From assembly GCF_041260155.1 (NCBI RefSeq), contig NC_091928.1, positions 43,927,137 through 43,991,136 of the forward strand: DNA of 64,000 bases, in the 5' to 3' direction. A program made the translations under genes and the position numbers. Below are positions 1 through 11,421 of the stretch, in pieces. The stretch is from Ptychodera flava. Lineage: Eukaryota > Hemichordata > Enteropneusta > Ptychoderidae. Numbering within the stretch: the stretch's first letter is position 1; the number at the start of each line of letters is the position of its first letter. The notes below the pieces were generated by a model. The model saw nothing but the letters and a program-made list of their open reading frames with translations, was not told where the DNA came from and ran no database searches.

Positions 1-412
1 GACAATTGCAGAAACCTTGGAAGCTGCTTCACCAATTCAAGCGAGATTACGGACCGATATGGAAGCAAATGCTTGGGTCGAATGTTGTGGTCAACTTAAC
101 AGATCCACAAGATTTCGAATTCGTGTTGAGAAATGAGGGAAAATATCCGAGAAGGTTACAGGTCGATCCATGGTTAATTCACAGGCAGGAGCGAAACCTC
201 GGCCTTGGTGTCCTACTTCAGTAAGTACACAGTCCAAACGTAAATGTCAGAGGCTTTTAAATAGGGTAGGTCGATGTGCTCAAGGGAGCGTTCAGTTATT
301 ATAGCGGAAGATAGGCCGGCAAAATCCAGGGATGGGGGGGGGGGGGTCACCTTTAATTTGAAAACTGCAAAGTGGTCAGGGGGTCATGTAGTTTTCAAAC
401 AGCACAGAGGGG

Positions 413-757
413 ACATACGAATCTGTCTACCACCAACCTCGTTAAGGAAGCCGACGGTATCGACAGCAAAGATGTGAAATCCTTTGACGAAATACCAGGA
501 CCCGGTATGCTAGAAGTTATGAAAGCTGTATTAAGCGGACAATTGCAGAAACCTTGGAAGCTGATTCACCAATTCAAGCGAGATTACGGTCCGATTTGGA
601 AGCAGAAGCTTGGCTCGAATAATTTAGTGACCTTAACAGATCCAAAAGATTTCGAATTCGTGTTGAGAAATGAGGGAAAATATCCGAGAAGGGTACAGAT
701 CGACCCATGGTTAATTCACAGGCAGGAGCGAAACCTCGGCCTTGGTGTCCTACTTCA
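413..757 (+). pseudogene. Second, 5'-truncated copy of P450 exon 1
   Basis: This stretch repeats most of exon 1 and ends at the same CA/gtaagt donor. It matches gene C exon 1 (37490-37834) almost exactly but lacks the first 65 nt, including the start codon and the targeting sequence. It is joined directly to B-type intron 1 sequence ending near 410. So P450-A has two exon-1 3' parts in a row: a B-like one (1-220) and this C-like one. It may come from unequal recombination within the array or from a misjoined assembly. It could be used as an alternative exon only if spliced from something upstream, and no acceptor is evident. Confidence 0.8.
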
Positions 758-854
758 GTAAGTACACAGTCCAAACGTGCATGTGAATGTCAGAGGCTTT
801 TAAATAGGGTAGGTCGATGTGCTCAAGGGAGCGTTCAGTTATAGCTGTGGAAAC

Positions 855-925
855 GCAGCTATCTGTTGGCGGGGTAGCGGGGATCGCTATGCGGGTCAAA
901 GGTCAACCCCGCCACGGATAGCTGC
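855..925 (+). promoter_or_regulatory. Hairpin with DR1 nuclear-receptor motif in intron 1 (A copy)
   Basis: Arms GCAGCTATC..TGGCGGGGT (855-875) and their complement (906-925) can pair. The loop carries GGGTCAAAGGTCA (893-905), which is two half-sites one base apart. This DR1 arrangement is bound by HNF4, PPAR/RXR or RXR dimers in animals. An identical copy lies at 37932-38002 in gene C, and gene B lacks it. Function is inferred from the motif only. Confidence 0.45.
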
Positions 926-1250
926 GGGCCAACTGCCATCGAAAGTGGGTCTATTACGACGACACAACATGTATCGGAACTTTGAACGGCAAAATAAACC
1001 AAAGTGAGCGTAATTCAATAAAATGACCTATACCTGCCTGAACTCTGATTATTGCTCATTACCTAACTCCTTTCAGGGCTTTGAGTCAGGCAACTAATAT
1101 AAAACTCAGACAACGAGATGTTCTGGTATTGCCAGCCATGGTGGGGCTTTGTATACATACGCTGACACGTAATTAGCAGCTATCAGTTTCACAAGCGTAA
1201 TGATCTGTACATTTGTACAAACAGACGTTGAACCAGACAAAAAACGCAAC

Positions 1251-1749
1251 ATGGATGGCTCCCGGACGACACCAGCTGAAGTGAGAGAGAAGATTGTTCA
1301 GTTGTATTTAAACAGTCTGTCATTTTCAGAAATTGGTAAACGTTGTGGTGGTATTTCAAAGCAAACGGCCAACAACATTGTTTTGCGGTACTTGAAAACT
1401 GGCAGTTTCCTGCCAGGCAAATCATCTGGGAACATCGGTAAAAAAACTGACTGCAAATGTTCTGGAGCATATTGAATACTACAAAAGTGTAAAACCAAGC
1501 ATTTATAGGCGTGAGATACGGCAGAATTTACTGGTTCATGGGGTATGTACCGAAGAAACCCTTCCCTCCCTCTCCAACTCAGGATGTCCTGACGCAACCT
1601 ATACCTGTGTCTACATCAGCTACGCATACCGAAACTATGTCCACGTCTCAGCAACCAAGCGTACCTTGGAATAGGCCAAATGAAATATAACATTGCTAGA
1701 TTTAGCAACTATTGCCACTACCAGCGATTATAGTACTAGTGACAATTAA
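1251..1749 (+). pseudogene. Paired-domain (Pax-like) relic in P450-A intron 1
   Basis: From ATG 1251 the frame gives a PAI-like helix-turn-helix (REKIVQLYLNSLSFSEIGKR) and then YLKTGSFLPGK. This matches the Pax pattern IVEL..G.RP.DIS and YYETGSIKPG. After an A-run near 1440-1446 the reading shifts by one, and the RED half continues with KPSIYRREIRQNLLVHGVCT and LPSLSNS, as in Pax RED subdomains (PSIFAWEIRDRLL..GVC..PSVSS). A Ser/Thr/Pro-rich tail follows in a third frame. No homeodomain is visible, and the Pax N-terminal beta-hairpin is absent. It may be a retrocopy or a transposon-borne paired domain. The same relic sits at 38328-38827. Confidence 0.7.
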
Positions 1750-1929
1750 ATATAACCCATTCAGGTCGTCTACTTCAAGTAAAATTTGAAAAATGATGTA
1801 CACGTCCATTGCAAAATTTACTACTTTTTTGTGTGATCCATTTTGTACTACTTTTAGATTTTGGTTAGATTTGAGTTGAAGAGAAATGTTTTACTTAGTT
1901 TTGAATTATTTCTTCGTTCGACAAAACAC

Positions 1930-2269
1930 TTGTCTGAGTTGTTTAGACTAGAAAGTTGCTGACCCAAAGCCCTTGGGTTGTTAGTTTTATATATTTTTTT
2001 TCTGTTTAATGAAAACGTCGGATCAAATACAAATGAGAAACACTCTTACAATGTTGCAAGGTTTTTATCGCTACAATCTTGTCAATATAGAAAACTGTTG
2101 TCTGAGTTTTTTTAGGCTAGAAAGTTGCTGACACAAAGACCTTGGGTTGTTAGTTTTAGATTTTTTGTGTTTAATAAAAACGTCGGATCAAATAGAAATG
2201 ATAAACACTCTTACAATGTTGCAATGTTTTTATCGCTTGTCGCTACAATCTTGTCAATATAGAAAACAA
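1930..2269. repeat. Two-copy tandem repeat, about 170 bp, intron 1 of A
   Basis: Two adjacent units share ctgagtt..agactagaaagttgctgac, cttgggttgttagtttta and gtcaatatagaaaac. They are close but not identical. The same pair occurs in gene C at about 39008-39350. It is not found in B. No coding content was seen. Confidence 0.75.
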
Positions 2270-3429
2270 ATGACGTTCACGAAATAGCCTGAAACCCCCA
2301 AGTTCACTTCATACTGAAGTAGGCCCCGATGTCAGCTCATTGAGAAATGTGGTGTCATTCAAAAAAACCAAAGTAAAGTTTGTTCATTTTACACATCACT
2401 CTATCATTTTGAAGTCATGAACTTTATTGATATTCAACTACAAAGAACACTGTCCTTGAGTCTAAATTTGCAGTAACGTTGTTCTTTTACCACCTCTCCG
2501 TGAATTTGAACTGCTTGTAAAACTTGGCAACCAGTCTCTGTGTGTGTCACCATTGAAACTGATAGCTGCTGTAAAGATATAAACATACTACATAGTAAAT
2601 TAGTTTACAGACATCTTGCTGCGTCACCTGCTGTTTTAGTCTGTCTGATGTTGGCGCAAAGTTGTAAAAGTTGACCACTAAAAGGGTAAATTCAAGAGCA
2701 AACTGACAAACCTAATTAGGTAGTGTATCAATATCCAGCTGTATCTCATCGTCAAAATCATTGGTAACTGTACTGTAACTTGGTGTTGCACATTTCAAGA
2801 CTGCATGGACTACCGTGCAACGATTGTAGGGATAGTTGTGTATCGTTTAATTGTTTCATTCAGAGAATTACTCATTACACAGTGGTTTCCACTGTTCAGT
2901 AGACAAATAGCGTTACAAAGAATGGCCACTTAAAATGTACGGTACACGAATACAAACCTTCTAGTTGTCAATGGAAGGTGTGCAATGCTGTCCTGAATCA
3001 AGACCTCTGTAATACCAACTTTAAGGCAGCTTTCATACATACTGGCGGGGGCTGGAGAATCACGAGAGAAATCTTACTTTTCTTGAGATCCCCCTCAATA
3101 CAATTAAAATTTTTAAACCTATCTGATCAAAAAACTTTGAAATCCGCCCGACTATCATATGGCAAAATATTTATTAAGCTTGTAGGGCCTGTACAAAGAT
3201 AAATAAACATGTCTGGTGCAGTTCTGTGCGCAGACGTTTGACGGAGGGTATCTGATAAAATAGTTTGTAGTAGTTATAGAAATGTTGTCAGCAGTTTGGT
3301 AAGCCGTATATCCATAGTCAAATTAGCGATTGATGAAAGTTAAAACATGTTTGCTAACAAGGAAGAAAATAAGAAACTTTAAATGTTGCATGACGTGATG
3401 CATCCGGATATCATGCATGGAATACATTG

Positions 3430-3683
3430 TAAACAAGAAGTTCGCACACGCGCAGTTCCGAGGACGGCCTCCCTTTAAACGTCTCCGCGTTGCTGCTGAT
3501 ATGTCGGTTGCTTAATCCTTGAACAAAGGAGAACCCTAAAATACAGTTTAAATCCCGTGTGGTGTCATTTGTGAGAGACCTGAGATGAGAATCAAACCTG
3601 ATATTTTGTTCAGCCTCAGAAAGACTTCAACCGTGTTCGCATGATAAACTTTGGATGTCTTTTTTCTGATCAATTTTTATCAG
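3430..3683. other. Intron 1 end upstream of exon 2, no extra gene
   Basis: This stretch leads into the exon 2 acceptor (tttttatcag at 3674-3683). It is well conserved with B and C, including the block gcagttccgaggacggcctccc. Nothing beyond duplicated intron sequence was recognised here or in 2270-3430. Confidence 0.5.
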
Positions 3684-4231
3684 CGAAGGAGCGGACTGGC
3701 ATCGCAACAGAGCTGCACTAAGCAAACGGATGATGAGACCGCGTGAAGTTGCCACATACAGTGACACTGTCAATGACGTCATCACGGACCTGGTCAATTC
3801 ACTCGTAAGGGGCAGAAGTAACTATGGCAAAGACAACATCGTGCCTGATATAGAAAATACAGTCTTCAAATGGTCACTTGATTGTAAGTACATTTCTCAA
3901 GCAAAGATTCATATCGCTTTCGCTATGATCAATTATGAACCATGGGAAAAAGCAATAAGCCACTTTCATGATCCCTGTATGACCTCTGCCATCTTAGTTC
4001 CGGTTGGATAAGCTAGATGGTAGACAGTAAATGTATATGTGTAGGTATCTCTCCATGAATAAACAGACTTTCGTTTACCAGAGTCAAATAGCTATGTAGA
4101 TGATCTAAATGATAAGGACACGCGATAGGCTGCAGCAAGCTACTTGTATTTCATTCACCATCTTGAATATGACCTTATAACAGAACATTGTATGTACACT
4201 ACAAGGATGACTGAACATATTAAAATACATG

Positions 4232-5369
4232 AACACTTCTGTTTGGTTTGAGCCGTGACAGTGAACAAAGAAAAAAGAAAATGGGCTCCCTATAGGTTTC
4301 AGATGAATGGTGGGGGCCTGTTACGTTATCGGGTTTGATACGATATCGGTTAGTTACTACGTTATCGGTTGTAACAGGGCTTCTTAACAGTGGTCGATGT
4401 TAGCTACCAGTCTTTTTTGTAATTCCTAGAGGATAAATGGTGCCCAGATTATAGATATATTGTATTTCCATTTGTTTTCTCATTTTTGTTTATGTTGATG
4501 ATGAATTTACACTGGTTGTAGTGGCCGCATCTATTGTATGATCCTGGGCTGAGTTTTGTGTTTTTCTGGTTGTTGTTAACTCTGGCTCTGACGAGAAATT
4601 TTGAGAGATTGCTAGGTTGTCTGTATGAAACTATGGGCGGTTTGCAGAAAATGTCTCTTGTGTCTTGAGTTGCCTGGATTATGTCTCAGTATCTGTTGAT
4701 AATCGCAGGTATGTTTGGTAGTTTGGGGTTGAAAGTAATTTCAAGTGATATTCTGTCCTCGGTAGTTGGTTTTCGCTAGACTCAAATCAAGATCACAATT
4801 GTTACAACCCAGACGTGATGCGTGCAAAGCCCATGATCATGCAATAGATGCGGCCACTGCAACCAGTGTAAATTCATCCTCAACACAGACAGAGTCAACG
4901 ACAATAAAATTGGTTCACGTCACCCATTCATTGGCAATATAACTTGCAACACCAGCAATATCATATACGGCATCAACTGTTGACAATGTGATAAGCTTGT
5001 ATATATCGGAGAAACTGGCAGGAAACTAAAAACATGGACATACGAATCCCGTTTGGGTTATAGTAAAACATATGTATATAACATCAAAACAAAAAAAGAC
5101 GAACACTTTAATATGAAGGACCATAATATTAACAATTTTGCAATGTTTGGAATCTGCAAAATATCATCAACACAAACAAAAATCAGAAAACAAATGGAAA
5201 TACAATATATCTATAATCTGGGCACCATCCATCCTCTTGGAATTAACAAAATAGACTGGTAGTTAACGTCGACCCTTCTTAAGAGGCCCCACTATTCATA
5301 TGTAATCTTAGGAGCCCATTTTTCGTTTTTCTTTGTTCACTATCACGGCTCAAACCGAACAGTAGTGTT
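4232..5369. mobile_element. Penelope-like element, inverted head-to-head dimer (A intron 2)
   Basis: Two 5'-truncated copies face away from each other. The right copy on + encodes a Cys-rich segment (CGHCNQCKF), YIGETGRKLKTW and a C-terminal YNLGTIHPLGINKIDW, which are hallmarks of the GIY-YIG endonuclease end of Penelope-like retroelements. The left copy on - encodes DTRDIFCKPPIVSYRQ and NLSKFLVRARVNN, the linker usually found just before that domain. Outer arms are inverted repeats of more than 100 bp (from aacact.ctgtt at 4232 and its complement ending 5369). Gene B lacks the element, while gene C has it at 41328-42413. A 62-bp insert with three ACGWTATCGG copies at 4317-4379 is unique to this copy. 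Confidence 0.75.
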
Positions 5370-5783
5370 TACATACTTGTAAGTTCCTTTCTGGTTTCTT
5401 TCAGGAATTACAGTATCCACCTGTCAATATATTGCATTGTTTGATTTTCCTACACAACTTCATTGTCTTTTTCAGCTATTTCAATTTTTGTTTGTTCCTT
5501 CTTTACAGTAGTCACATTTCTACTATAGATTTTACATGCTACCAAACCATTTCTGCATTGCCTAATATACGCTAAATATCTGCGTATTTGTTCTCCTATT
5601 CATTAACCGAGTAGAACAAAATGTAATTTTCGTCCCCCTTTTTTCCACTGTGTCTGTACAGCCTCTGATGAAGGTCATCCAGGCACGTCCGAAACGTAAG
5701 GAAGAATAAACATCTTTTGTATAGTAGCAGTTGTGTCTTTTCAACTACTTTTCACACCTCATGTATCCATTATCTACAACTAA

Positions 5784-6477
5784 GACAAATAGAAAGACAG
5801 ACTAGCAACGGGAATTGTTCAAGGTGTGAAGCGCTTATGTAAGCCCTCCATGTTAGTCTCTCCTCAGGTAGCTCTCGCCTCTCTTTTTCGAAGAGTGCCG
5901 ACCATGCATCCTTCGGTAATTTCCTGATTTTCGCCAATTTTTAAGTGAAAGTATGTTTGGCAAAATTGGTGTTGTTGTTATCGTGTGGTGCTGAGCGGAA
6001 TTGGCGTGCTGGCGAAAACGGGAAATTTTTGAGCTTCGGGAAAGTGAGTTTTACCTTTTTAAAAATTCCTCTCACATTTTTATGAATATATAATGAGTGT
6101 GTTTGAACCAAAATTTAAAAGTCTTTTATCGATACTGTCTGGTTTTACTCAATGGTTTACGGTCAGTCATATCGTCTTTTAAAAGTTGGTCATGGAAGGA
6201 CGTGTTTATGAAACTGCTGGCGTGTTATGTTTTGATTGGCGTGAAGCAGTGTTTCTGCCCTGAGAGCTCACAAAGTAAGTATGGTTGCTACGCGACTGGC
6301 AGCACGATGCCATCTCGTCGTACTTTTCGCATAATCTCGTGCAATTATCAACCACGAACAAAGTCTCCAAAAATCTAACACCTGTGAAGCTCATTTTAAT
6401 ATGAAAAGGCCATAGTCTACCGAGACGACCATGGAACAAAAGGCATGCCGCGTTGCTAGTCTGTCTTTCTATTTGTC
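5784..6477. repeat. Exact 27-bp inverted repeat pair, 640 bp apart
   Basis: The sequence at 5784-5810 (gacaaatagaaagacagact followed by agcaacg) is the exact complement of 6451-6477. The enclosed segment is absent from gene B intron 2 except for its right end. In gene C the arms are at 42829-42855 and 43498-43524. This is consistent with a TIR-bounded insertion, but no target duplication was identified. Confidence 0.5.
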
Positions 6478-8429
6478 TGTGTCTACAAGTACCCGCTGCA
6501 AATTTCACATATGGACTGTGATTGGACTGACTCACTTGATATTCACCACTATATTAAAATGTCGGAAAATATCGAAAATAGTGTTGCGTTGACATGGAAA
6601 CTCATAGGCTTGTCTTTTTAGCAGAAAATACAAGATTCTATACAGATGTTTCTGTAACTGTAAAATCTTATTCTCCATTCCTATTTTACAGCGGCCTGTT
6701 CCGTTATTTTGAACAAGAAATTGAATCTCCTAGACGACAAACCACACCCAGAGGCCCAAGAGTTTATCCAGGCTGTACATGATATGTTTGATTCCTTGAT
6801 GTGGTTGTTCGTATTCCCGGTTCATCTTTATAAAAGTTCAACAGTAAACCTTGGAGGAAACAACTCAGAGCATGGGATACCATCTTTGCATTAGGTAATG
6901 TAGATTTGTGTCAAATCAATCACAGTCATTTCAAATCAATCAGTTTTATCAAAATGAAAACCGTTTTGTCTTTTCATTCCATGCAGTTTCTTGAAGTAGT
7001 TCAAATCGTATCAATCGTACAATTTTTGAATTGTTACAAAATCAGAAAGTATGCAAATATTCCATTGAATTTATATCATTATGTCAGCATGCCTGTTATG
7101 TAAACAGATTTGACGACCCTTGACCGGTTTGACGGGACACATAACATACATGTAAGGATATTTTTTTCGACAATAGTCATCTACACCTATCTAAGTACTC
7201 ATGATTACCATATAATTATGCAAATAAGTATTCGAATATTCAGATGTAGTACATAAACATTTCATAATTATGGCTATGAAGAATGAGTGTGGAGAGAACC
7301 AAATATGGACAAATTGTCAGGCAGAGAGTCTGCTGTACATTTTTCTGATCTTCTTCATGGTATTATCAATTCTTAGTAGATGAGCGAGGATACATGCATG
7401 TAAGAATATTACATGCATACTAACAATTTACTCTCTCATGAAATTTGACTGTAATAGCTAAAACATTAATTGACGAGAGGGTGAATGACGTCACTAAAGG
7501 CTGGCCTCTGGAGAGAAGACATCGATGTGGCAGGAACTGATTTCATTACGTACTTGTTCATCAAGGGAACGCTTGAGATCAATGAAATTTACGCCAATGC
7601 AACGGAGTTACTCGCTGCAGCTGTGGATACGGTATTGCTCAATTAATTCATTTAAATTTCAAATTATACCATTTTAAACTATTAGTGATATACGACCGTT
7701 CAATGTTATTATGATTTATATATAAACAATAAGTAGCTTAACAAATATGGATGAAGAGATGAGGTACTAGTCCTAAGGGGACAGTAAGGCCAGTAAAATG
7801 GAAGGTGCACTTACTATGTGAAATTCCCCTAGTTTTGAAAATCGCTTGCTGCCATTTACATGTTTGTGTGTAGGGTGCACAGCTGAATCAAATATGTCAA
7901 AGGTCTCACCGAAGTTTAGGCAGACATGTAATTCTCACACAATTTCACGGCTTTTTTACATCTTCCATTATGTATGGCTTTAATTAGTTTAGAATCAGCG
8001 GGTAAGGGAAGGATAGCCTCGGCAACCGAAACCACTCGATTTTGCCGCTTGGCCTTTAGTGTAAGATATAGTGTCATGGTTCAATAGCTACTATGCTATG
8101 TACCTTTACTATAGAGATTTTAATTTATGAAACGGGTCTATTGGTCTAAGCTGAATGCTTTACAAGTCAAAATAGCCCTGAAGTAATTTGAAGACTCTGT
8201 TTATATGCATTGCAGACTTCAAATACATTCCTTTGGGTCCTGTACTGTTTAGCAAAGCATCACACGTACAGGAATCTTTATACGAGGAAATCAAGCGAGT
8301 CGTTCCAACGGGAGAGACGCCAACACACGAACATGTAAACCGGATGCCGTACTTGAAAGCAGTGCTCAGAGAGACTATGAGGTGAAAGTTGATCCATTTT
8401 TCAGCTTGATCATCCCCGAATGCCCTTCA

Positions 8430-8923
8430 ATATGTCCATATTCCTCTTCTAATAAAGTTCAGATAAATCATGTCATCAAAGCTGCTAGGAATATTCTAGG
8501 CGTACCATTGTATAGTTTTGATGACTTGTATATGAAATCAGTGAAAAAAAATCTTCAACTATATTGTCTGACAAAACGTATCCACTGATTAGTAATTTCA
8601 ATAAACTTAGGTCTTGTACCAGATACTATTCAGTCAGGTGCCGCACAATCAGGTTTAGAAATACTTTTGTACCCTCAGCAGTGAGGATTCTAAACCAATT
8701 TTCTAACAGGTGAAAAAACTCATCGATGGCTACTGTTAGGATTATTTTAAATTGTACTGTTGTTGATCGACAAGTGCTTTGTCTGTTATCTGGAACTGCG
8801 CTTTTTAATCTGTGTGATCTCTTTGTATTATATCTATTGTAGAATATTTGTTTTTAGACTGTGTACACCACAACACATTTCCATTTTTGTATTGGATTAA
8901 TAAAGGATGATAATAATAATAAT
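8430..8923 (+). mobile_element. LINE 3' fragment (A intron 5)
   Basis: This insertion is absent from genes B and C. One frame reads RCRTIRFRNTFVPSAVRILN followed by a stop, the typical last residues of non-LTR retrotransposon reverse transcriptase ORFs. It then runs through a 3'UTR to attggattaataaaggatgataataataataat, a simple-repeat tail typical of LINE integration. It is heavily 5'-truncated. The clade cannot be assigned from this piece, and no target duplication was confirmed. Confidence 0.7.
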
Positions 8924-9076
8924 CAGTATATTGGTAACAATGAGTTTTTGCCAAAACTATGTTGGTGAACACTTGAAGTATTGATAGTTTCTCTAAGGCA
9001 GTGTTGTGTAACAAAAATGGAAAATATCGCCCACAGTGTTTTAACTTCAGATCTGTAAATAATACTTAACTTTGAG

Positions 9077-9463
9077 ATAAAACTTCTCGGTCTTCCTCCA
9101 TTGTAGTGCTTCAGCTATGTTCGCAACAAACCATGTCATGTCCCTTGGTGAAGTTATTAGGCGTAATATGTACAGTTTTGAGTGTAGGCTTGAAAAGTCA
9201 TCAAATGTGTTACTTGCTGCGATCTGTTCATCAGAAACAGTGACAGAGTTTACATTATTTAAGCATTGGAGAAAGCAATTATCTTTTGTAATTTTTTTTC
9301 CGCTCTGGTTTGTATTTTTTTTCAAACTGTAAACTTTTGAGCAAATAGCATACATCCCGGAGACTGAGTGAATTTTGCAGATGCTTCCTTTTGTATTTTC
9401 CTTATATGGACATTTCAGTCTGAAATAAAGAACTATTATTATTATTATTATTATTATAAAACT
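9077..9463 (+). mobile_element. Second LINE 3' fragment with target-site duplication (A intron 5)
   Basis: It is flanked by ATAAAACT at 9077-9084 and again at 9456-9463. Gene C has a single related site (gagataaatctactcccg). One frame reads MYSFECRLEKSSNVLLAAI and KHWRKQLS, resembling LINE C-terminal ends. The element finishes with aataaagaac and eight ATT units. It differs from the fragment at 8430-8923. The long minus-strand ORF here is only the complement of this tail. Confidence 0.75.
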
Positions 9464-10567
9464 ACTCCCGTCTGCCTTCCCACGCTGGATATTCTGTTCG
9501 TTTTTATGATGTGTTGTTGAATCGGACTTAGCATTGTCGGGGCAAGATGGGAACGTTTTGTTCTTGAGAGAGTCTACAAAGCTAGTAACTGAGTACTTAG
9601 GAAGGGGTCTCTGGCTAAAGAATCTTTCCACACTCCAGAGGAGTCCTGTTCACTCTATAAAAGTAATTGTATATCCCCCCACACAACCTATAGAAATGTG
9701 ATTCATAAGACTTTTGTAAAACAAAAAACATTGGTTACAGTAATTTAAAAACGTCATGTTGGTACCTGAACACAATGAATAAGGGAATAAATGAGCACAA
9801 TCTTACCTTTTAATACTTTCTAAGTCACGGTTTTGCGAAAATTAAAAGCGAGGGGAAAATATCCATGCATCATTAGTCACATGCACACTGTGGTGTTGAC
9901 TAGGATCTTCAGGCCAGTCAGAGTTGATCCACAAAGTATTATCTTCGTTGTTGCAGAGAATGTGATTACTACAGTCAAATTGCCATGCTCTTTCACCGCG
10001 TATCTTTCAGCATGATGTAAGCTTGTTATTTCATGCGAATTGTTAACTTAATGTAAAAATATAACGTTATTGTCTTTGTGCTTTTTTCGTCAGAGTGTAT
10101 CCTACCGCTGCCCAGCTCTCTCGTATTCTGGACAAGGATGTTATAATCAGAGGTTATAGAATTCCCGCCAAAGTGAGTTAAACTAATGGGACTTTGTAGT
10201 ATTTCAACGACTCTTCATTTGTAATTGCCTGACAAAATATCAAACACAACATATTTTACTTCTTTCTTTCCACCAATCAGAATTTCATTATTTCAATTTT
10301 ATGTACTTCACGTCGTTTGACTCTAAAAATCGTTGCAATAACCTTTCGTTCAACTTGTCATTACAGTTTACTGCCTTCCAATGAGGAGTAGCCAGCGATA
10401 TAGTCAGGATACAGAAATAGAGTTTTGGCTGAAATATAACACTGTTTATTTCTTATGTGTAGATGTTACATACTGCTGGACGTTGTTCCTTCTCCACTTG
10501 TATCCTTAAGCATACCTCTCATATACAATGGTATATACGAATACAATTAAAACTATAAAATTATGAC

Positions 10568-10633
10568 ATCATCCCCTGTACACGTGGATATCATCCCATG
10601 TACACGTGGATATCATCCCATGTACACGTGGAT
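10568..10633. repeat. 22-bp minisatellite with CACGTG, three units
   Basis: Three units of atcatccc(c/a)tgtacacgtggat run head to tail, each holding an E-box CACGTG (10581, 10603 and 10625). Genes B and C carry one unit at the matching place in intron 6. This is an A-specific expansion. Confidence 0.85.
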
Positions 10634-10868
10634 ATTATGCGGATACGTACAGTCGGCTCTATATTGCATAATTTCACTCCAGACTAGAGGTCATTCGCGA
10701 ATAGTAAACTGATATACATTTCAGGATGGATGGTGTTTGCCAGGCGGATAGTTTGCAATTCAATGCTCCTTGAGAGGTAGAAAAAGAAAAGAAAAAATAT
10801 TGTTTTCTATACATATCCTTTTAAAAAATGCCGCTACCTTGAATGTTGCGACAGTGAGCGACAGTGCA

Positions 10869-11058
10869 TTAAAGGTATTCTGTCACCTGTTCCAATTTTG
10901 CCACAGTAACCATGGAAAGAGAAAATCTATTCAATCACAGACTTTAAGCGGGTGGCCGCTTTTTAAAAACAGCGCCCACACATGGCATTTTCAATACCAT
11001 GGAACGCATTTTTGACCATATATGGGCATATTTAGATTACAGGTGACGGTACCTTTAA
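10869..11058. mobile_element. Short MITE bounded by TTAA (A intron 6)
   Basis: It begins TTAAAGGTATTCTGTCACCTGT and ends ACAGGTGACGGTACCTTTAA in complement form, so terminal repeats of about 18 bp follow TTAA on both sides, as in piggyBac-type insertions. Gene C retains both arms with a small loss at the left. Gene B lacks the right half. It was therefore present before A, B and C separated. Confidence 0.6.
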
Positions 11059-11421
11059 TATCAGTCCAAATACAGCCATATTCAATTCGTCTAAGTTAGT
11101 CAAGTAATCTGATATATTAGAGCAAGTGACATGGTTACCATTATCTATTGTTTCAAATATACTTTCAGACTGTCATAGGAGCGAATGTTTGGTTGATGGG
11201 TCAGGATCCGGCAAACTTCCCAGATCCACTGGAATTCCGCCCTGAGAGATGGATCCGAGAGGAAAATGAACAGTTCTACGGGTTTAAATCGCTACCATTT
11301 GGATATGGACCTAGGATGTGCATTGGTGAGCTTATGTATTGCCCCCTTTTTTCCTAATATGCACTTATGTCGTGTAAACACACACACAAACACAAACACA
11401 GTACAGTGTTTACATGCACAT

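Noticed and set aside
5665-5695. CTGATGA..CCGAAAC resembling a hammerhead (also near 42715)
   Set aside because: Stem II is poor and there is no stem III or cleavage triplet after GAAAC. It is at best a worn retroelement end.
6206-6535. Minus-strand frame repeated near 26493 and 43394
   Set aside because: Repeated only because the intron is duplicated. Its length changes among copies, so no coding constraint is seen.
9047-9631. 194-residue minus-strand frame
   Set aside because: It runs antisense through a LINE tail and an ATT repeat read as poly-Ile.
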